Below are positions 22,664-31,331 of a stretch of DNA of 36,175 bases, piece after piece. The stretch's first letter is position 1. The number at the start of each line of letters is the position of its first letter. The stretch spans positions 1 to 36,175 of the forward strand of contig JBFMGD010000028.1 in NCBI GenBank assembly GCA_040751775.1. Direction: 5' to 3'. Source of the stretch: JBFMGD01 sp040751775 (GTDB lineage Bacteria; Bacillota; Dethiobacteria; DTU022). A program made the translations under genes and the position numbers. Below the pieces are notes generated by a model that was not told the DNA's origin, did not search any database, and worked only from the letters and a program-made list of their open reading frames with translations.

Positions 22664-22715
22664 GCATAATTCGGGCGCAGCACGCTTTCTACAACTACCG
22701 ATAACGTATTCTCGC

Positions 22716-22738
22716 GGGCACGCATGCCGTGCCCCTGA
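22716..22738. repeat. Palindromic repeat GCATGCC type, copy 2
   Basis: CGGGCACGCATGCCGTGCCCCTG-like sequence closely matches the copy at 13494-13515. It lies in the gap between holA and yefM. Confidence 0.5.
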
Positions 22739-22787
22739 TACGGATACGGGTAAAAGAGGTTGAATAGTTTTTCTTGCATCAGGTTTC

Positions 22788-23906
22788 TTACTTCATGCTT
22801 CTTGTAAGATGGCCCAGTTTGCCGAGGGTAATTTCCAGGGCGAGGCGAGGCTCGAGCGCGCCGGTTTTGATCTGGCGGTCAATTTGTTGCAGCACCGGGA
22901 GCGCGTCGGCCAGGATTTCGCTGCTGTAGAGGGAGGCTTGCTGAAGCAGCCTGCGAACGGCGAAAGGCGGCACCTGCAGGGCGGCGGCGTGCTCGGCGGG
23001 GGGAATCCTCTCGTCGAGCAGGGAGCGGGCGATAATCAGGAGGCGATAGTGGCGCACCAGCATGAAGAAGATACGTACCGGCTCTTCCCGGCGGCTGAGC
23101 AGATGCTGCAGTATGGCCAGCGCTCCTTGCAGGTCGCCCTCGCTCAAAGAGTCAGCCAGGGCGAATACGTTCGCCTGGCTGTCGCCGGAGTAGAGCTGCT
23201 CGACCACCGCGGCGGTGATTACGGTTTCGTCGTCATTTAAGTAGGCGATATATTTGTCAAGCTCGCCGGCCAGGTGCCACATGCCGCCGCCGGCCATAAG
23301 CAGCTGCTCCACGGCGGCGCGCTCGATCTTTTTGCCGGCCCGGGCGGCCCGGGTCTGGATCCAGCGGGCCAGCTCGTCCCCTTTATACGGGGCGCACTCC
23401 ACGGCCAGGCCGTGTTTGGCGAGCAGCTTAAACATTTTCTTGCGGCGGTCCACGGCGGCGGCCTGGAAGATAACAATCCGTTCGGGGGAAGGACGAGCTT
23501 TTTCGGTTTCGATGAAGCGCCAAAGCGCGGCGCAGGCGGCCTCGGCGGGGTCGAGCCGGGTCTGTCCGGCCGGTTCGGCCGGTTCGGGCGGCGCCTCTTC
23601 CTCTGCCGCCGCTGCCGCTTCGGCGGCTTTGCCGCGGGGCGGCGCCAGGTGGGGTGAATTTTTGACCACCAGCACTTGCCGGGGGGCGAAGAGGTTGGCC
23701 CCCGCGAGCTGTGCAAGCGCCTCTTCGAGCGGCGCCGCTGCCCCCTCCACTTTCTCCAATCCGAAGCCGGATTCTTCCCCGAGAAACGTTTTTACCAGCA
23801 GGCGCTGCAGCTCTTCACGCAGGTAGTCTTCCTCGCCGAAGAAGAGAAAGGCCGGGGCGAAAACGCCCGCTTGAAAGTTTTGCGCGGCCTGCCTGACGCT
23901 GAGCAT
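22788..23906 (-). CDS. holA: DNA polymerase III delta subunit
   Basis: This 372-residue clamp-loader subunit opens the beta clamp during replication. It has the HolA pattern: FLFFGEEDYLREELQRLL near the start, PRQVLVVKNS, a central MFKLLAKHGLAVECAPYK region, LAGELDKYIAYL, and the C-terminal collar NVFALADSLSEGDLQGAL with HYRLLIIARSLL. A low-complexity alanine-glutamate-proline stretch (about residues 90-118) is inserted between the first two domains. The ATG at 23906 has GGGAGGG 7 bases upstream, better than a TTG two codons earlier. Its place near rpsT and gpr fits the usual clostridial order. Confidence 0.95.
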   Translation of the reverse strand: MLSVRQAAQNFQAGVFAPAFLFFGEEDYLREELQRLLVKTFLGEESGFGLEKVEGAAAPLEEALAQLAGANLFAPRQVLVVKNSPHLAPPRGKAAEAAAAAEEEAPPEPAEPAGQTRLDPAEAACAALWRFIETEKARPSPERIVIFQAAAVDRRKKMFKLLAKHGLAVECAPYKGDELARWIQTRAARAGKKIERAAVEQLLMAGGGMWHLAGELDKYIAYLNDDETVITAAVVEQLYSGDSQANVFALADSLSEGDLQGALAILQHLLSRREEPVRIFFMLVRHYRLLIIARSLLDERIPPAEHAAALQVPPFAVRRLLQQASLYSSEILADALPVLQQIDRQIKTGALEPRLALEITLGKLGHLTRSMK

Positions 23907-24034
23907 GTTCAATCCCTCCCAAGGAATAGTAATTTAACAAAATACATCTTTTATCCTGCTGCAAAGAAAATATCTTGTTCAGGCGGAGGGCAAGCTGCTT
24001 AAGCGAGCCGGGTAGAAGGGCGCTTGCGAAAGTA

Positions 24035-24063
24035 AGGTCACAGAGAACTGTCCCCTGTCACCT
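24035..24063. repeat. Imperfect palindrome overlapping a GH57 stop codon
   Basis: AGGTCACAG (24035-24043) and CTGTCACCT (24055-24063) pair with one mismatch around a 11-base centre. The stop codon of the adjacent GH57 gene lies inside it, so the repeat has set the end of that protein. Confidence 0.45.
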
Positions 24064-25764
24064 CTGGGCCTGCTGAACCATCGGGATCGGGCCGGCCAGG
24101 GGGTCGGCTTCGAAGGCGGTCTCACCGGGGCGCGGCGCCAGGAGCGGGTTTTGCAGGCGGGACGGCACCGGCGCGCCGACGGCGCGGTAGGCGTTGGCCA
24201 GGTGTTTGCGGAAAAGCGCTTCGAAGGGGGCGGCCAGGTAGTAGGGCATGCTGTCCACCCACCAGGCGTAATCGCTGCCTTCGGCGATGTAGAGATTGCG
24301 CAGGGCGCGTTTTAACCGCGCTTCGTCCGGGGAGCCGTTTTGGCGGTAGCGCTCCACCGCCTCGCGGGCGTCGAGGAGCAGCTCCCAGAGGGCGTTTTTG
24401 TTTTCGGTGCCGATCCAGCGGTTGACGTTGTGGTCGACCCAGGAACCGGTAAAGAGATGGTTGATCCGGCGCTGCGGCGGGTGTTCGGCCAGGTGCTCGC
24501 TGACGGTGACGCAGCGCAGGTGCGGTTCAGCGGAGAGCCGCTGGTAGAGGCTGTGCAGGAAGGGGCCCTTGTCCCCCTGGTACCACTCCCAGGCGTTTTC
24601 ACCGTCGAGCGAGATCGTCACCAGGTGGCTGTCGGGCGACCAGGCGAGGTTTTCGCGGATCTTGTGCAGGCGGTGCACCAGGTCGGCGGCGGCGTCTTCC
24701 GGCCGGAAATACTGGTATTCGAAGCCGATCCGGTCCGAGAGGTGGTGGTCGCGGAAGATTACGGCCATCTCGGCGCCGGTGTGGGCGGCCAGGTACGGCC
24801 GGTAGAGCAGGTCGCCGTTGAGGACATGCCCGTAGGCGTCGCGCACGATCTCTTCGCCCAGCGAGCGAGCGAGGATCTGCTCGTCGGTGATCGTCCAGCT
24901 GAAGCCGTAGAGCGTGAAGAGGGGGATCAGCTCAGGGCACACGGCTTGCTCCGGCGGCCAGATGCCGGCCGGCTTGCCGCCGAAGAAGCGGCGGAACTGC
25001 TCGCGAGCCAGGCTGATCTGGGTGCAGGCGTCCTGGGGATAGCTGAAACGCCGGGGCAGCGGCAGTCCGGGGGTGGCGCGCAGGGCGCTGTGGCTGTCGA
25101 TTATGAGCGGCATGATCGGATGGTAGTATGGGGTGGTAATCAGTTCAATCTGCCCTTTCTCGCGCAGGGTGCTGTGCAGGGGGACGACCTGTCTGATCAG
25201 GTTGAGCTGCCGTTCCTGCACCGCGAGGCGGTCGTCTTCGGTGAAGTTACGCCCTTTCTCTTCCAGGGCGCGCAGCAGCGGATCGCGCCCGCGGGTTTCG
25301 GGATCGATCCAGCTTAAGTTAAACCAGACCTGCAGGTCGCGGTAATCGGCGGGCGAGAAACGGTCCAGCGCCGCCTCGATTTTGGCCGGTTCACGGACCC
25401 GGCCCTGCAGCTCGAGCAACTCCCGGTAGCGGGGGTGATGCTGGATGACGCGCTCCCACTGGATATCGAAATAGTGCGTCAGCAGAAAGCGCTTTTCGCC
25501 GGCGCTCAGCTCCCCCGGCGGTTTCATCACCTTCGCATAGTAATCTTCGCTGCCGGAGAGGTAGCTGTCAAGCTGCTCCAGGAGCGAAGGGGTCAGATTG
25601 AAGGTCTGGTGGACGGAGGGGTAGTGCTCGAGCACGGCGGCCATCTGGGTATAGTCCTTGCTGCCGTGCAGGCGGACCCAGGGCATGATCAGGTGGCCCG
25701 TCTCGGTATCCTGGTAGAAAGGCTGATGCTGATTCCAAACGAAGGCAACGTCTAACGTCTTCAT
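24058..25764 (-). CDS. Glycoside hydrolase family 57, amylase-like
   Basis: This 568-residue enzyme acts on alpha-glucan, probably hydrolysing or transferring alpha-1,4 chains. It begins with the GH57 motif VWNQHQPFYQD. The likely nucleophile is E272 in GIWPPEQAV and the acid/base D387 in ISLDGENAWEWY. A C-terminal helical region follows, with WVDHNVNRWIGTENKN. The ATG at 25764 overlaps the stop of the upstream GH57 gene by 4 bases, so translation is coupled. It has no signal peptide, so it works on intracellular glycogen. The exact specificity within GH57 cannot be told from motifs alone. Confidence 0.88.
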   Translation of the reverse strand: MKTLDVAFVWNQHQPFYQDTETGHLIMPWVRLHGSKDYTQMAAVLEHYPSVHQTFNLTPSLLEQLDSYLSGSEDYYAKVMKPPGELSAGEKRFLLTHYFDIQWERVIQHHPRYRELLELQGRVREPAKIEAALDRFSPADYRDLQVWFNLSWIDPETRGRDPLLRALEEKGRNFTEDDRLAVQERQLNLIRQVVPLHSTLREKGQIELITTPYYHPIMPLIIDSHSALRATPGLPLPRRFSYPQDACTQISLAREQFRRFFGGKPAGIWPPEQAVCPELIPLFTLYGFSWTITDEQILARSLGEEIVRDAYGHVLNGDLLYRPYLAAHTGAEMAVIFRDHHLSDRIGFEYQYFRPEDAAADLVHRLHKIRENLAWSPDSHLVTISLDGENAWEWYQGDKGPFLHSLYQRLSAEPHLRCVTVSEHLAEHPPQRRINHLFTGSWVDHNVNRWIGTENKNALWELLLDAREAVERYRQNGSPDEARLKRALRNLYIAEGSDYAWWVDSMPYYLAAPFEALFRKHLANAYRAVGAPVPSRLQNPLLAPRPGETAFEADPLAGPIPMVQQAQR

Positions 25765-27896
25765 ACTTTGGCCGCGCATCCTTTCGCTTGATCCGGCGGG
25801 GCGGCTGCGGTTTCAGCGCCGTCGTCGGCTGAAACCCGCGCCAGCTGGAGCGATAAGCCGATTGCCTGCCGCTCACCGGGCCCGATGGTCAAATCCCAGC
25901 GGGGCAGCAGGAGCGACTGCTGGTAGGTGCGCTCCAGCCCTCCTTCGGAAAGCGAGATCGTCTCCACGGGCATGCGCCACAGGAGCGCCGGGCGGTCAAA
26001 AGCGAAGCTCAGCGCAAGGTTGCGCCACCGGTCGACCAGGGTGAATTCATCGACTTCTTTTTCAGAACCGGCTGAGGCCAGGTGCGCCTCGCGCAGCTCG
26101 CGCCCCGGCACGCGGTAGTAGCGGCCTTCGTCGTAGCCGCCCAGGAAAGCCAGGTTGAACTCGACCGCGAAGCTTAACGCGGCTTCTTTACGGCTGCGGT
26201 TGGTGAGCGCGTAATCGACCTGCAGGCGGTCTTCGCCGGCGAACAGCGTGATCACTTTTTCCAGGAGCAGGGCGATACCGTCCCGGTGGATCCCGGCGCG
26301 GTGAAAGGAGAGCTTAACCCCTTCGGCGCCGTCGTGCTCCGGGCCGGAGAGGCGCTCGATATGCACTTCAGCAGGCTTGAGCAGGAAATCGTCGCCCAGT
26401 TCAACCTGTTTTCCTTTGCTGAAATCTTTCAGGGTGACCGTTTTTTCCAGAAAGTGCTCGATCAGGGCGCCCCGGGGGTAGGGATCGTAGACCAGGTGCT
26501 CGAGAATGCCCTCTTCCTTGAGCACCTTGCGGTTATGAATCGAGTCGACCTCGCCCTCCGATTCGGGCGGCGGGGCGGCCGCCTGGTTGAGGTACTCCTG
26601 GTGGTAGGCTTCCGGGCGGCGGGTGAGCGTGTCCAAAAAATTGACCGCAGCCGGGCGCCAAGAAAATTCCCAAAGGCTGCCGCCCTGTGCGGGCGAGAAA
26701 AGCAGGCTGAAACGGTCGCTGTTGAGGACGATTGCTTGTTCGCCGCTGTAGGAGCGGTCCTCTTCGCTGATCATCAAAAACGGCCCTTTTTCGAGGGCTT
26801 CATCGGCGATCCGCTCGGCGTGGAGCAGGTTTTCCCAGACGGCGGCGCGCAGGAAGTTTAAGTAGAGGCCGCCGAAGACGCCGTGCCAGTAGGCACAGTT
26901 GCACTGTCCGGCCCAGAGCCGTTTTTGCGCTTCGGCGAAGGATCCCTCCGATGCGGGCAGTTCGTGCAGGCGGCGGCGCACGGCCAGCATTTTTTTGTGC
27001 ATGCGGTTGCTTTCCGGGTAGCGGTGATAGAAGTTGCGCCAGAAGCCGCCCGACCACTCCTTCATCTCCCGGTAGGAACCGGTGGGCAGGTAAACGGGGC
27101 CGCGCGGCGGGAAGAGCACGCGGTATTCGCTGAAGGTAACCATTTTCAGCCAGTCCCGCTGTTCTTCAAGCAGGCTGAAAAATTGCTCGAGCCAGCCCTT
27201 TTCATAGACAGCCTCGTGGGTGCCCGGCCAGCCGCCAAACTTTTCACCATCGTCGGCCAGAACGAAAAGGCGCGGCTTGTTTTCAGCGCGGCGGTCGCTC
27301 AAGAAGTCGATCGTTTCGTGGGCCGGTTTGAAAGGCACGAGGTAGCGCAGCTCTTCGTTGATCGGGAAAATATCGAGCGCGGCGCCGGCCTCTTCCGTGC
27401 GGTAGTAGTGATCGAGTTCGTCGATGCCGGCATCTTGAAAGTGGGTGTCGTCCACGGCGGTAAACTCCAGGCCGGCTTCGGCGATCGGAAGCGCCAGGTG
27501 GGGCTCCCAGACCCGCTCCGCCAGCCACAAGCCCTGGGGGCGCACCCGGAAGAGCTCTTCGAGACGCTCGGAGAGGAAGTTGATCTGGCCGACCTTGTCT
27601 TGATCGGGGATGGACGGCAAGATCGGCTCGTAGTAGCCGCCGCCCAATATCTCGACCTGGCCGGCGGCTGCCAGGGCGCTCAAGCGGTTAATAAAGGACG
27701 GTTCATTGGCGGCAAGCCAATCGAGCAGGCTGCCGGAGTAGTGCAGCACCGCCTTGATCCCGGGGAAACGCTCCAGGACGGCGATGAAGGGTTCATAAGT
27801 TTGCTCAAAGCTGCTTTTAAAGACCTCACACAGGTTGCCCACGGGTTGGTGATTGTGCAGGGCCAGGACAAAATAGATCTCGTTGCCATGATTCAT
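25761..27896 (-). CDS. GH57 4-alpha-glucanotransferase/alpha-amylase
   Basis: This 711-residue cytoplasmic enzyme matches the Thermococcus litoralis 4-alpha-glucanotransferase type. It has LALHNHQPVGN at the start, the nucleophile E127 in GLWLAERVWEP and the acid D215 or D216 in VLADDGEKFGGWP. The catalytic barrel is followed by two beta domains (DUF1925/1926-like) to the end. It would disproportionate maltodextrins during glycogen turnover. The ATG at 27896 has AAGGAGG upstream. It lies inside the end of galT, an overlap of 71 bases, which ties the two genes into one transcript. Confidence 0.9.
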   Translation of the reverse strand: MNHGNEIYFVLALHNHQPVGNLCEVFKSSFEQTYEPFIAVLERFPGIKAVLHYSGSLLDWLAANEPSFINRLSALAAAGQVEILGGGYYEPILPSIPDQDKVGQINFLSERLEELFRVRPQGLWLAERVWEPHLALPIAEAGLEFTAVDDTHFQDAGIDELDHYYRTEEAGAALDIFPINEELRYLVPFKPAHETIDFLSDRRAENKPRLFVLADDGEKFGGWPGTHEAVYEKGWLEQFFSLLEEQRDWLKMVTFSEYRVLFPPRGPVYLPTGSYREMKEWSGGFWRNFYHRYPESNRMHKKMLAVRRRLHELPASEGSFAEAQKRLWAGQCNCAYWHGVFGGLYLNFLRAAVWENLLHAERIADEALEKGPFLMISEEDRSYSGEQAIVLNSDRFSLLFSPAQGGSLWEFSWRPAAVNFLDTLTRRPEAYHQEYLNQAAAPPPESEGEVDSIHNRKVLKEEGILEHLVYDPYPRGALIEHFLEKTVTLKDFSKGKQVELGDDFLLKPAEVHIERLSGPEHDGAEGVKLSFHRAGIHRDGIALLLEKVITLFAGEDRLQVDYALTNRSRKEAALSFAVEFNLAFLGGYDEGRYYRVPGRELREAHLASAGSEKEVDEFTLVDRWRNLALSFAFDRPALLWRMPVETISLSEGGLERTYQQSLLLPRWDLTIGPGERQAIGLSLQLARVSADDGAETAAAPPDQAKGCAAKV

Positions 27897-29028
27897 CTGC
27901 GGTTCCTCCTTTTTCCCGGATAAACCGGGCCGCCTCTTCGGGCAGGGTAACGTTGATATACATGCCGGCGCCCATCTCAAACCCGGCGGCAATGGTCAGC
28001 TTGGGCACCAGCTCGAGGTGCCAGTGAAAATGAGGCAGGCCGGCGCTGCGCAGCGGCGCGCTGTGCAGATAGTAGTTGTATGGGGGATCATCGAGTAAGC
28101 GGGCGAAGCGGCCGAGAACAGCGCCCAGGAGCGCGGCCAGGTCGCGGCGCTCAGCGGCGGTTGCTTCCAGGAATGAGGACTGGTGCCGCCGGGGGAGCAA
28201 CCAGGTTTCAAAGGGGAAGCGGGAAGCGTAAGGCATGTAGGCGGTAAAAGAGCCGTTTTCCGCCACCAGCCTCTCTTCACCGTGCCGCTCTGCGTCGAGC
28301 AGGCGGCAGTAGAGACACTCTTCATCTTCCAGGTAATAGCGGTGCGCGCGCTCCATTTCGCGCCGCACCAGGGCGGGCACAAAGGGAAGCGCGATCAGCT
28401 GGGAGTGCGGGTGCTCGATCGAAGCGCCCGCCTCGCGGCCGTGATTGCGAAACAGCTGGATGAAGCGGAAACGCTGATCCGCGGCGAGGGCGGCGTAGCG
28501 GCGGTGGTAGGACTCGATCACCAGCTCCAGCTGTTCCAAGGGGAGCAAGCCGGGGTGGCGGTTGTGCGCCGGCGTTTCAATGAGCACTTCATGCAGCCCA
28601 AAACCGGGGCGGTTCAGGTAGAGCGGCGCGGGGGCGGCGGAAGCGGCCGCGCCGGCTGCCGGAAACGGGTCCGGGGCGCGGCTGCCGGCCGCGGGCGCTT
28701 CGCCGGCTGTTTCCCTGCCGCTTGGATCCCGCCCCGCCAAGGCGTCTTCGTCGGGTTCAAGCGCCGGGAATTTGTTGGTCACTACCCGCACCTGCCAGCC
28801 GGGCGTGTCAGGCGCGGCGGCGCCGGCGGCGCGGCCCAGGGCCAGCACCTCCGGCGGGGTCATCGCCTCGTTGCCCCGGCAAAACGGGCAGAGCTCGTCA
28901 TGGGCGGGCAGGGCGGCATGATCCAGCTCCGCCTCCCCTTTACAGGCAAAAGTTTCCGGGCGCTTGGCCCGGCCGGTGGCGATAATCACCCAATCGCCCG
29001 AAATCAAATCCTGCCTGAATTCCGGCAA
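27826..29028 (-). CDS. galT: Galactose-1-phosphate uridylyltransferase
   Basis: This 400-residue enzyme swaps UMP between UDP-glucose and galactose-1-phosphate. It shows the zinc-type CPFCRGNEAMTPPE, LFRNHGREAGASIEHPHSQL with the catalytic H206-P-H208 motif, and HFHWHLELVP near the end. A non-conserved alanine-proline-rich stretch is inserted near residues 96-136. The TTG at 29028 with GGAGG 7 bases upstream is the start. No galK or galE is in the window. Its place among GH57 and glycogen synthase genes suggests it interconverts sugar phosphates and nucleotide sugars for glycogen rather than for galactose use; that is inference. Confidence 0.93.
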   Translation of the reverse strand: MPEFRQDLISGDWVIIATGRAKRPETFACKGEAELDHAALPAHDELCPFCRGNEAMTPPEVLALGRAAGAAAPDTPGWQVRVVTNKFPALEPDEDALAGRDPSGRETAGEAPAAGSRAPDPFPAAGAAASAAPAPLYLNRPGFGLHEVLIETPAHNRHPGLLPLEQLELVIESYHRRYAALAADQRFRFIQLFRNHGREAGASIEHPHSQLIALPFVPALVRREMERAHRYYLEDEECLYCRLLDAERHGEERLVAENGSFTAYMPYASRFPFETWLLPRRHQSSFLEATAAERRDLAALLGAVLGRFARLLDDPPYNYYLHSAPLRSAGLPHFHWHLELVPKLTIAAGFEMGAGMYINVTLPEEAARFIREKGGTADESWQRDLFCPGPAQSPTRGQPV

Positions 29029-29064
29029 AAAAACACCTCCGTAACAAGATGCAGGAGACAAGAT

Positions 29065-29096
29065 GCAAGAAGCAAGCCCTGCCTCTTACTTCTTGC
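29065..29096. other. Hairpin between galT and the glycogen synthase gene
   Basis: GCAAGAAG (29065-29072) and CTTCTTGC (29089-29096) form a perfect 8-bp stem. CAAGATGCA units repeated just upstream (29044-29068) make this look like a short dispersed repeat. No T-run follows, so it may be a processing or stability element. Confidence 0.4.
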
Positions 29097-29103
29097 CTCC
29101 CGA

Positions 29104-30534
29104 CTAGTATGGTTCGGCGTAGGAGACGAAGGGCAGCTTCAAGGTGGCCTTGTTCCGGTAGACGGCGCGGTAGCGCTGGGCGGCCCGCTGCCAGCTGAAA
29201 TTTTCAATGACGTGGGTGCGGCCGTTTTTGCGCATCTCTTCCACGCGATCCGGTTGATCCTCAAGCAGCAGCGCCGCTTGCACCATTGCTTCAGCCAGGG
29301 CGGCGGGGTTGCGCCGGGGGACCAGCAGTCCGGTAGCGCGGCGCGGTTCTGCGGCTAAATCGATCACGGTGTCGTTGATGCCGCCGACACGGCTGCCGAT
29401 CGGCACGCAGCCCATGCACATGGCCTCCATCTGGACCAGGCCGAACGGTTCGAAGTTGGAGGGAATCACGCAAAAATCGGCTGCCCCGTAAAATTCACGG
29501 GTTGTCTCCCGCCCCAGGTATTCGATGATCGCCTTCATGTTCTCCGGGTAACGCTCAGCCAGGCGCCGCGCCTCCGATTCGATCAGCGGATCGCCCGATC
29601 CGAGCAGCACCAGGCGCATGCGGTCCTTGATCCTCTCCGCCCCGGGCGTCTCGCCGCGCATGATCGCTTCGAGCGCCTGCAGCAGCACGTCGATACCCTT
29701 TTGCGCCGCGTCGAGGCGGCCCACATTAAAGAAGAAGGGGCCGTCTGCCAGGCCGTTTTGGCTTAACAGCGCCTTGCGGCGCTCTGCGCGGGGCCGGCCG
29801 GCTTGCTCCAGGGCGGCGCTGTCCCAGAAAGAAGCGTCAATGCCGTTCCAGACGTAGGTAACCTTGCCCTGGAAAGAGCTGAAGAAGTTAGCCCACTCTT
29901 CGTCCAGGTAGGAGTAACTGACAGTGGTCAGGTAGTGGCACTGGTGAGCGCCGAATACCTCGATATTGAACATGTCGCCTTCCAGGTAGCGGTTATCGAC
30001 CAGTTCGCCCAGGTTGACTTCGTTTAGCTCCTGGACCGAGATCCGCTCCCGGCAGATGCGGTGAATGGTGTAGATGAAAGGGATATTGAAATATTTTTTA
30101 ACGAGTGACCCGGCGAAGACACAGTGCCAGTCGTTAATATGCAGGAGATCGGGTTTGCGCTCTTCCTTTTTCAGGATTAAATTGACCAGGCCGGGCAACC
30201 CCTTGGTGAAATGGACCATTTTTTTCATGAACCGGTCGCGGGGATGATAGACATTGGGGTCGTCTAAGATTTCGTTGCTCAATAAAAAGAGGCGCACCCC
30301 TTTTCGCCAGGCCTGGTAAACGCTGATCGGGTAGATCCGGTCGCCGACGGTAATCCGAAAATCGGCATACTTTTCCAGTTTCAGTTCGCCGGGACGGCTG
30401 ATCAGGCCGTGAGAGGGCATGAATACAAAGACCTCATCTTCGCCGCTTAACGCCTCAGCCAGGGAGGTGACCGCCTCGGCCAGGCCGCCAACCCGGATCG
30501 GCAAATGCTCAAAAGTGGCCATACCGATGAGCAT
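29104..30534 (-). CDS. glgA: Glycogen synthase, GT5 family (Pyrococcus-like type)
   Basis: This 476-residue glycosyltransferase elongates alpha-1,4-glucan from a nucleotide-glucose donor. The N-terminal donor loop reads PIRVGGLAEAV, where arginine stands for the lysine of the bacterial KTGGL motif. The text LPIRVGGLAEA and FMPSHG resemble the archaeal Pyrococcus-type synthase. The C-terminal Rossmann domain has FFNVGRLDAAQKG and PSNFEPFGLVQMEAM, the GT5 signature. It is first in the minus-strand glycogen unit and divergent from the branching-enzyme unit. GAGGAGG precedes the ATG. The donor (ADP- or UDP-glucose) is not clear; galT nearby hints at UDP-glucose. Confidence 0.9.
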   Translation of the reverse strand: MLIGMATFEHLPIRVGGLAEAVTSLAEALSGEDEVFVFMPSHGLISRPGELKLEKYADFRITVGDRIYPISVYQAWRKGVRLFLLSNEILDDPNVYHPRDRFMKKMVHFTKGLPGLVNLILKKEERKPDLLHINDWHCVFAGSLVKKYFNIPFIYTIHRICRERISVQELNEVNLGELVDNRYLEGDMFNIEVFGAHQCHYLTTVSYSYLDEEWANFFSSFQGKVTYVWNGIDASFWDSAALEQAGRPRAERRKALLSQNGLADGPFFFNVGRLDAAQKGIDVLLQALEAIMRGETPGAERIKDRMRLVLLGSGDPLIESEARRLAERYPENMKAIIEYLGRETTREFYGAADFCVIPSNFEPFGLVQMEAMCMGCVPIGSRVGGINDTVIDLAAEPRRATGLLVPRRNPAALAEAMVQAALLLEDQPDRVEEMRKNGRTHVIENFSWQRAAQRYRAVYRNKATLKLPFVSYAEPY

Positions 30535-30780
30535 GGGCTAAGGATACCTCCTCTTCACATAATATTCCTGAAAAATGTAAGGTTAGCTTGCCCTTGCCGG
30601 ACGGTTTTATTCCGCCCGCGGTTCATGCCCCGGCAGGATATATTCTTGCAGTTTCCGGGTATAATACTCAGGAGTCAGAAGTCGGGAATCAGAATGAGAG
30701 AACCGGCAGGCGGCAACATCTCCAACGCAAAATTTATTAATCGTTATTGATAGAGTGAAGTCATTACCGGAGGCGAAATC

Positions 30781-31299
30781 ATGATCAATCTACAGCCCGA
30801 TGATTTGAATCGCGGCGAGTCACTGCCGCATTACTATGGAGTGGATCGCCTGGTTGTTTTACCCCGTGATCCGTACTGCCTTTATACGTACTGGGAAGTA
30901 AGCCTGCCCACACGGGAAAGCCTGAAAAATGAATGGGGTGAAGCCGCCTGGCAGGGCGCCAGGCTGCAACTGCGTGTCCATAAGCACGACTGGAACCGGG
31001 AAGAGATCGTGGAGAGTTTTTTCGATGTAACCCTGGAGACGGAAACCGACAACTGGTACCTGCCCGCGCTCGATTCAGACCGGGTTTACCACACCGAGTT
31101 GGGCTGGCGCCTGCCGGACGGAGACTTTAAGCCGGTGCTGCGCTCGAACGCCGTCCGCACGCCCCGGGACGGTTTAAGCGACATTATTGACGAGGAATGG
31201 CAGCTGCCCGACTGGAAAGCGCGGCGGCTGTTCCGGCGCATCTCGCTTTATCATCTCAGCTCGCCGGAGCTGTTCCGGCGCCGTAAACAGCGGCAATAA
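30781..31299 (+). CDS. DUF4912 domain protein
   Basis: This 172-residue protein contains a DUF4912-type domain: RLVVLPRDPYCLYTYWEVS, then a beta-rich core and a VYHTELGWRLPDG segment. Such proteins are common beside GH57 branching enzymes and may bind glycan, but no function is known. A basic tail ends the protein. The ATG follows CCGGAGGCG. It is the first gene of the plus-strand unit, 26-32 bases ahead of the branching enzyme. Confidence 0.8.
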   Translation: MINLQPDDLNRGESLPHYYGVDRLVVLPRDPYCLYTYWEVSLPTRESLKNEWGEAAWQGARLQLRVHKHDWNREEIVESFFDVTLETETDNWYLPALDSDRVYHTELGWRLPDGDFKPVLRSNAVRTPRDGLSDIIDEEWQLPDWKARRLFRRISLYHLSSPELFRRRKQRQ

Positions 31300-31331
31300 G
31301 TTGACAGCGGCCCAAGGAGGTTTTTTTGTTC

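Noticed and set aside
24340..25317. Long open frame (325 codons) opposite a GH57 gene
   Set aside because: It is the antisense shadow of a GC-rich gene; its translation is low in conserved pattern and rich in G, V, A and E, with no ribosome site. The same holds for open frames at 26883-27923 and 28183-29358.
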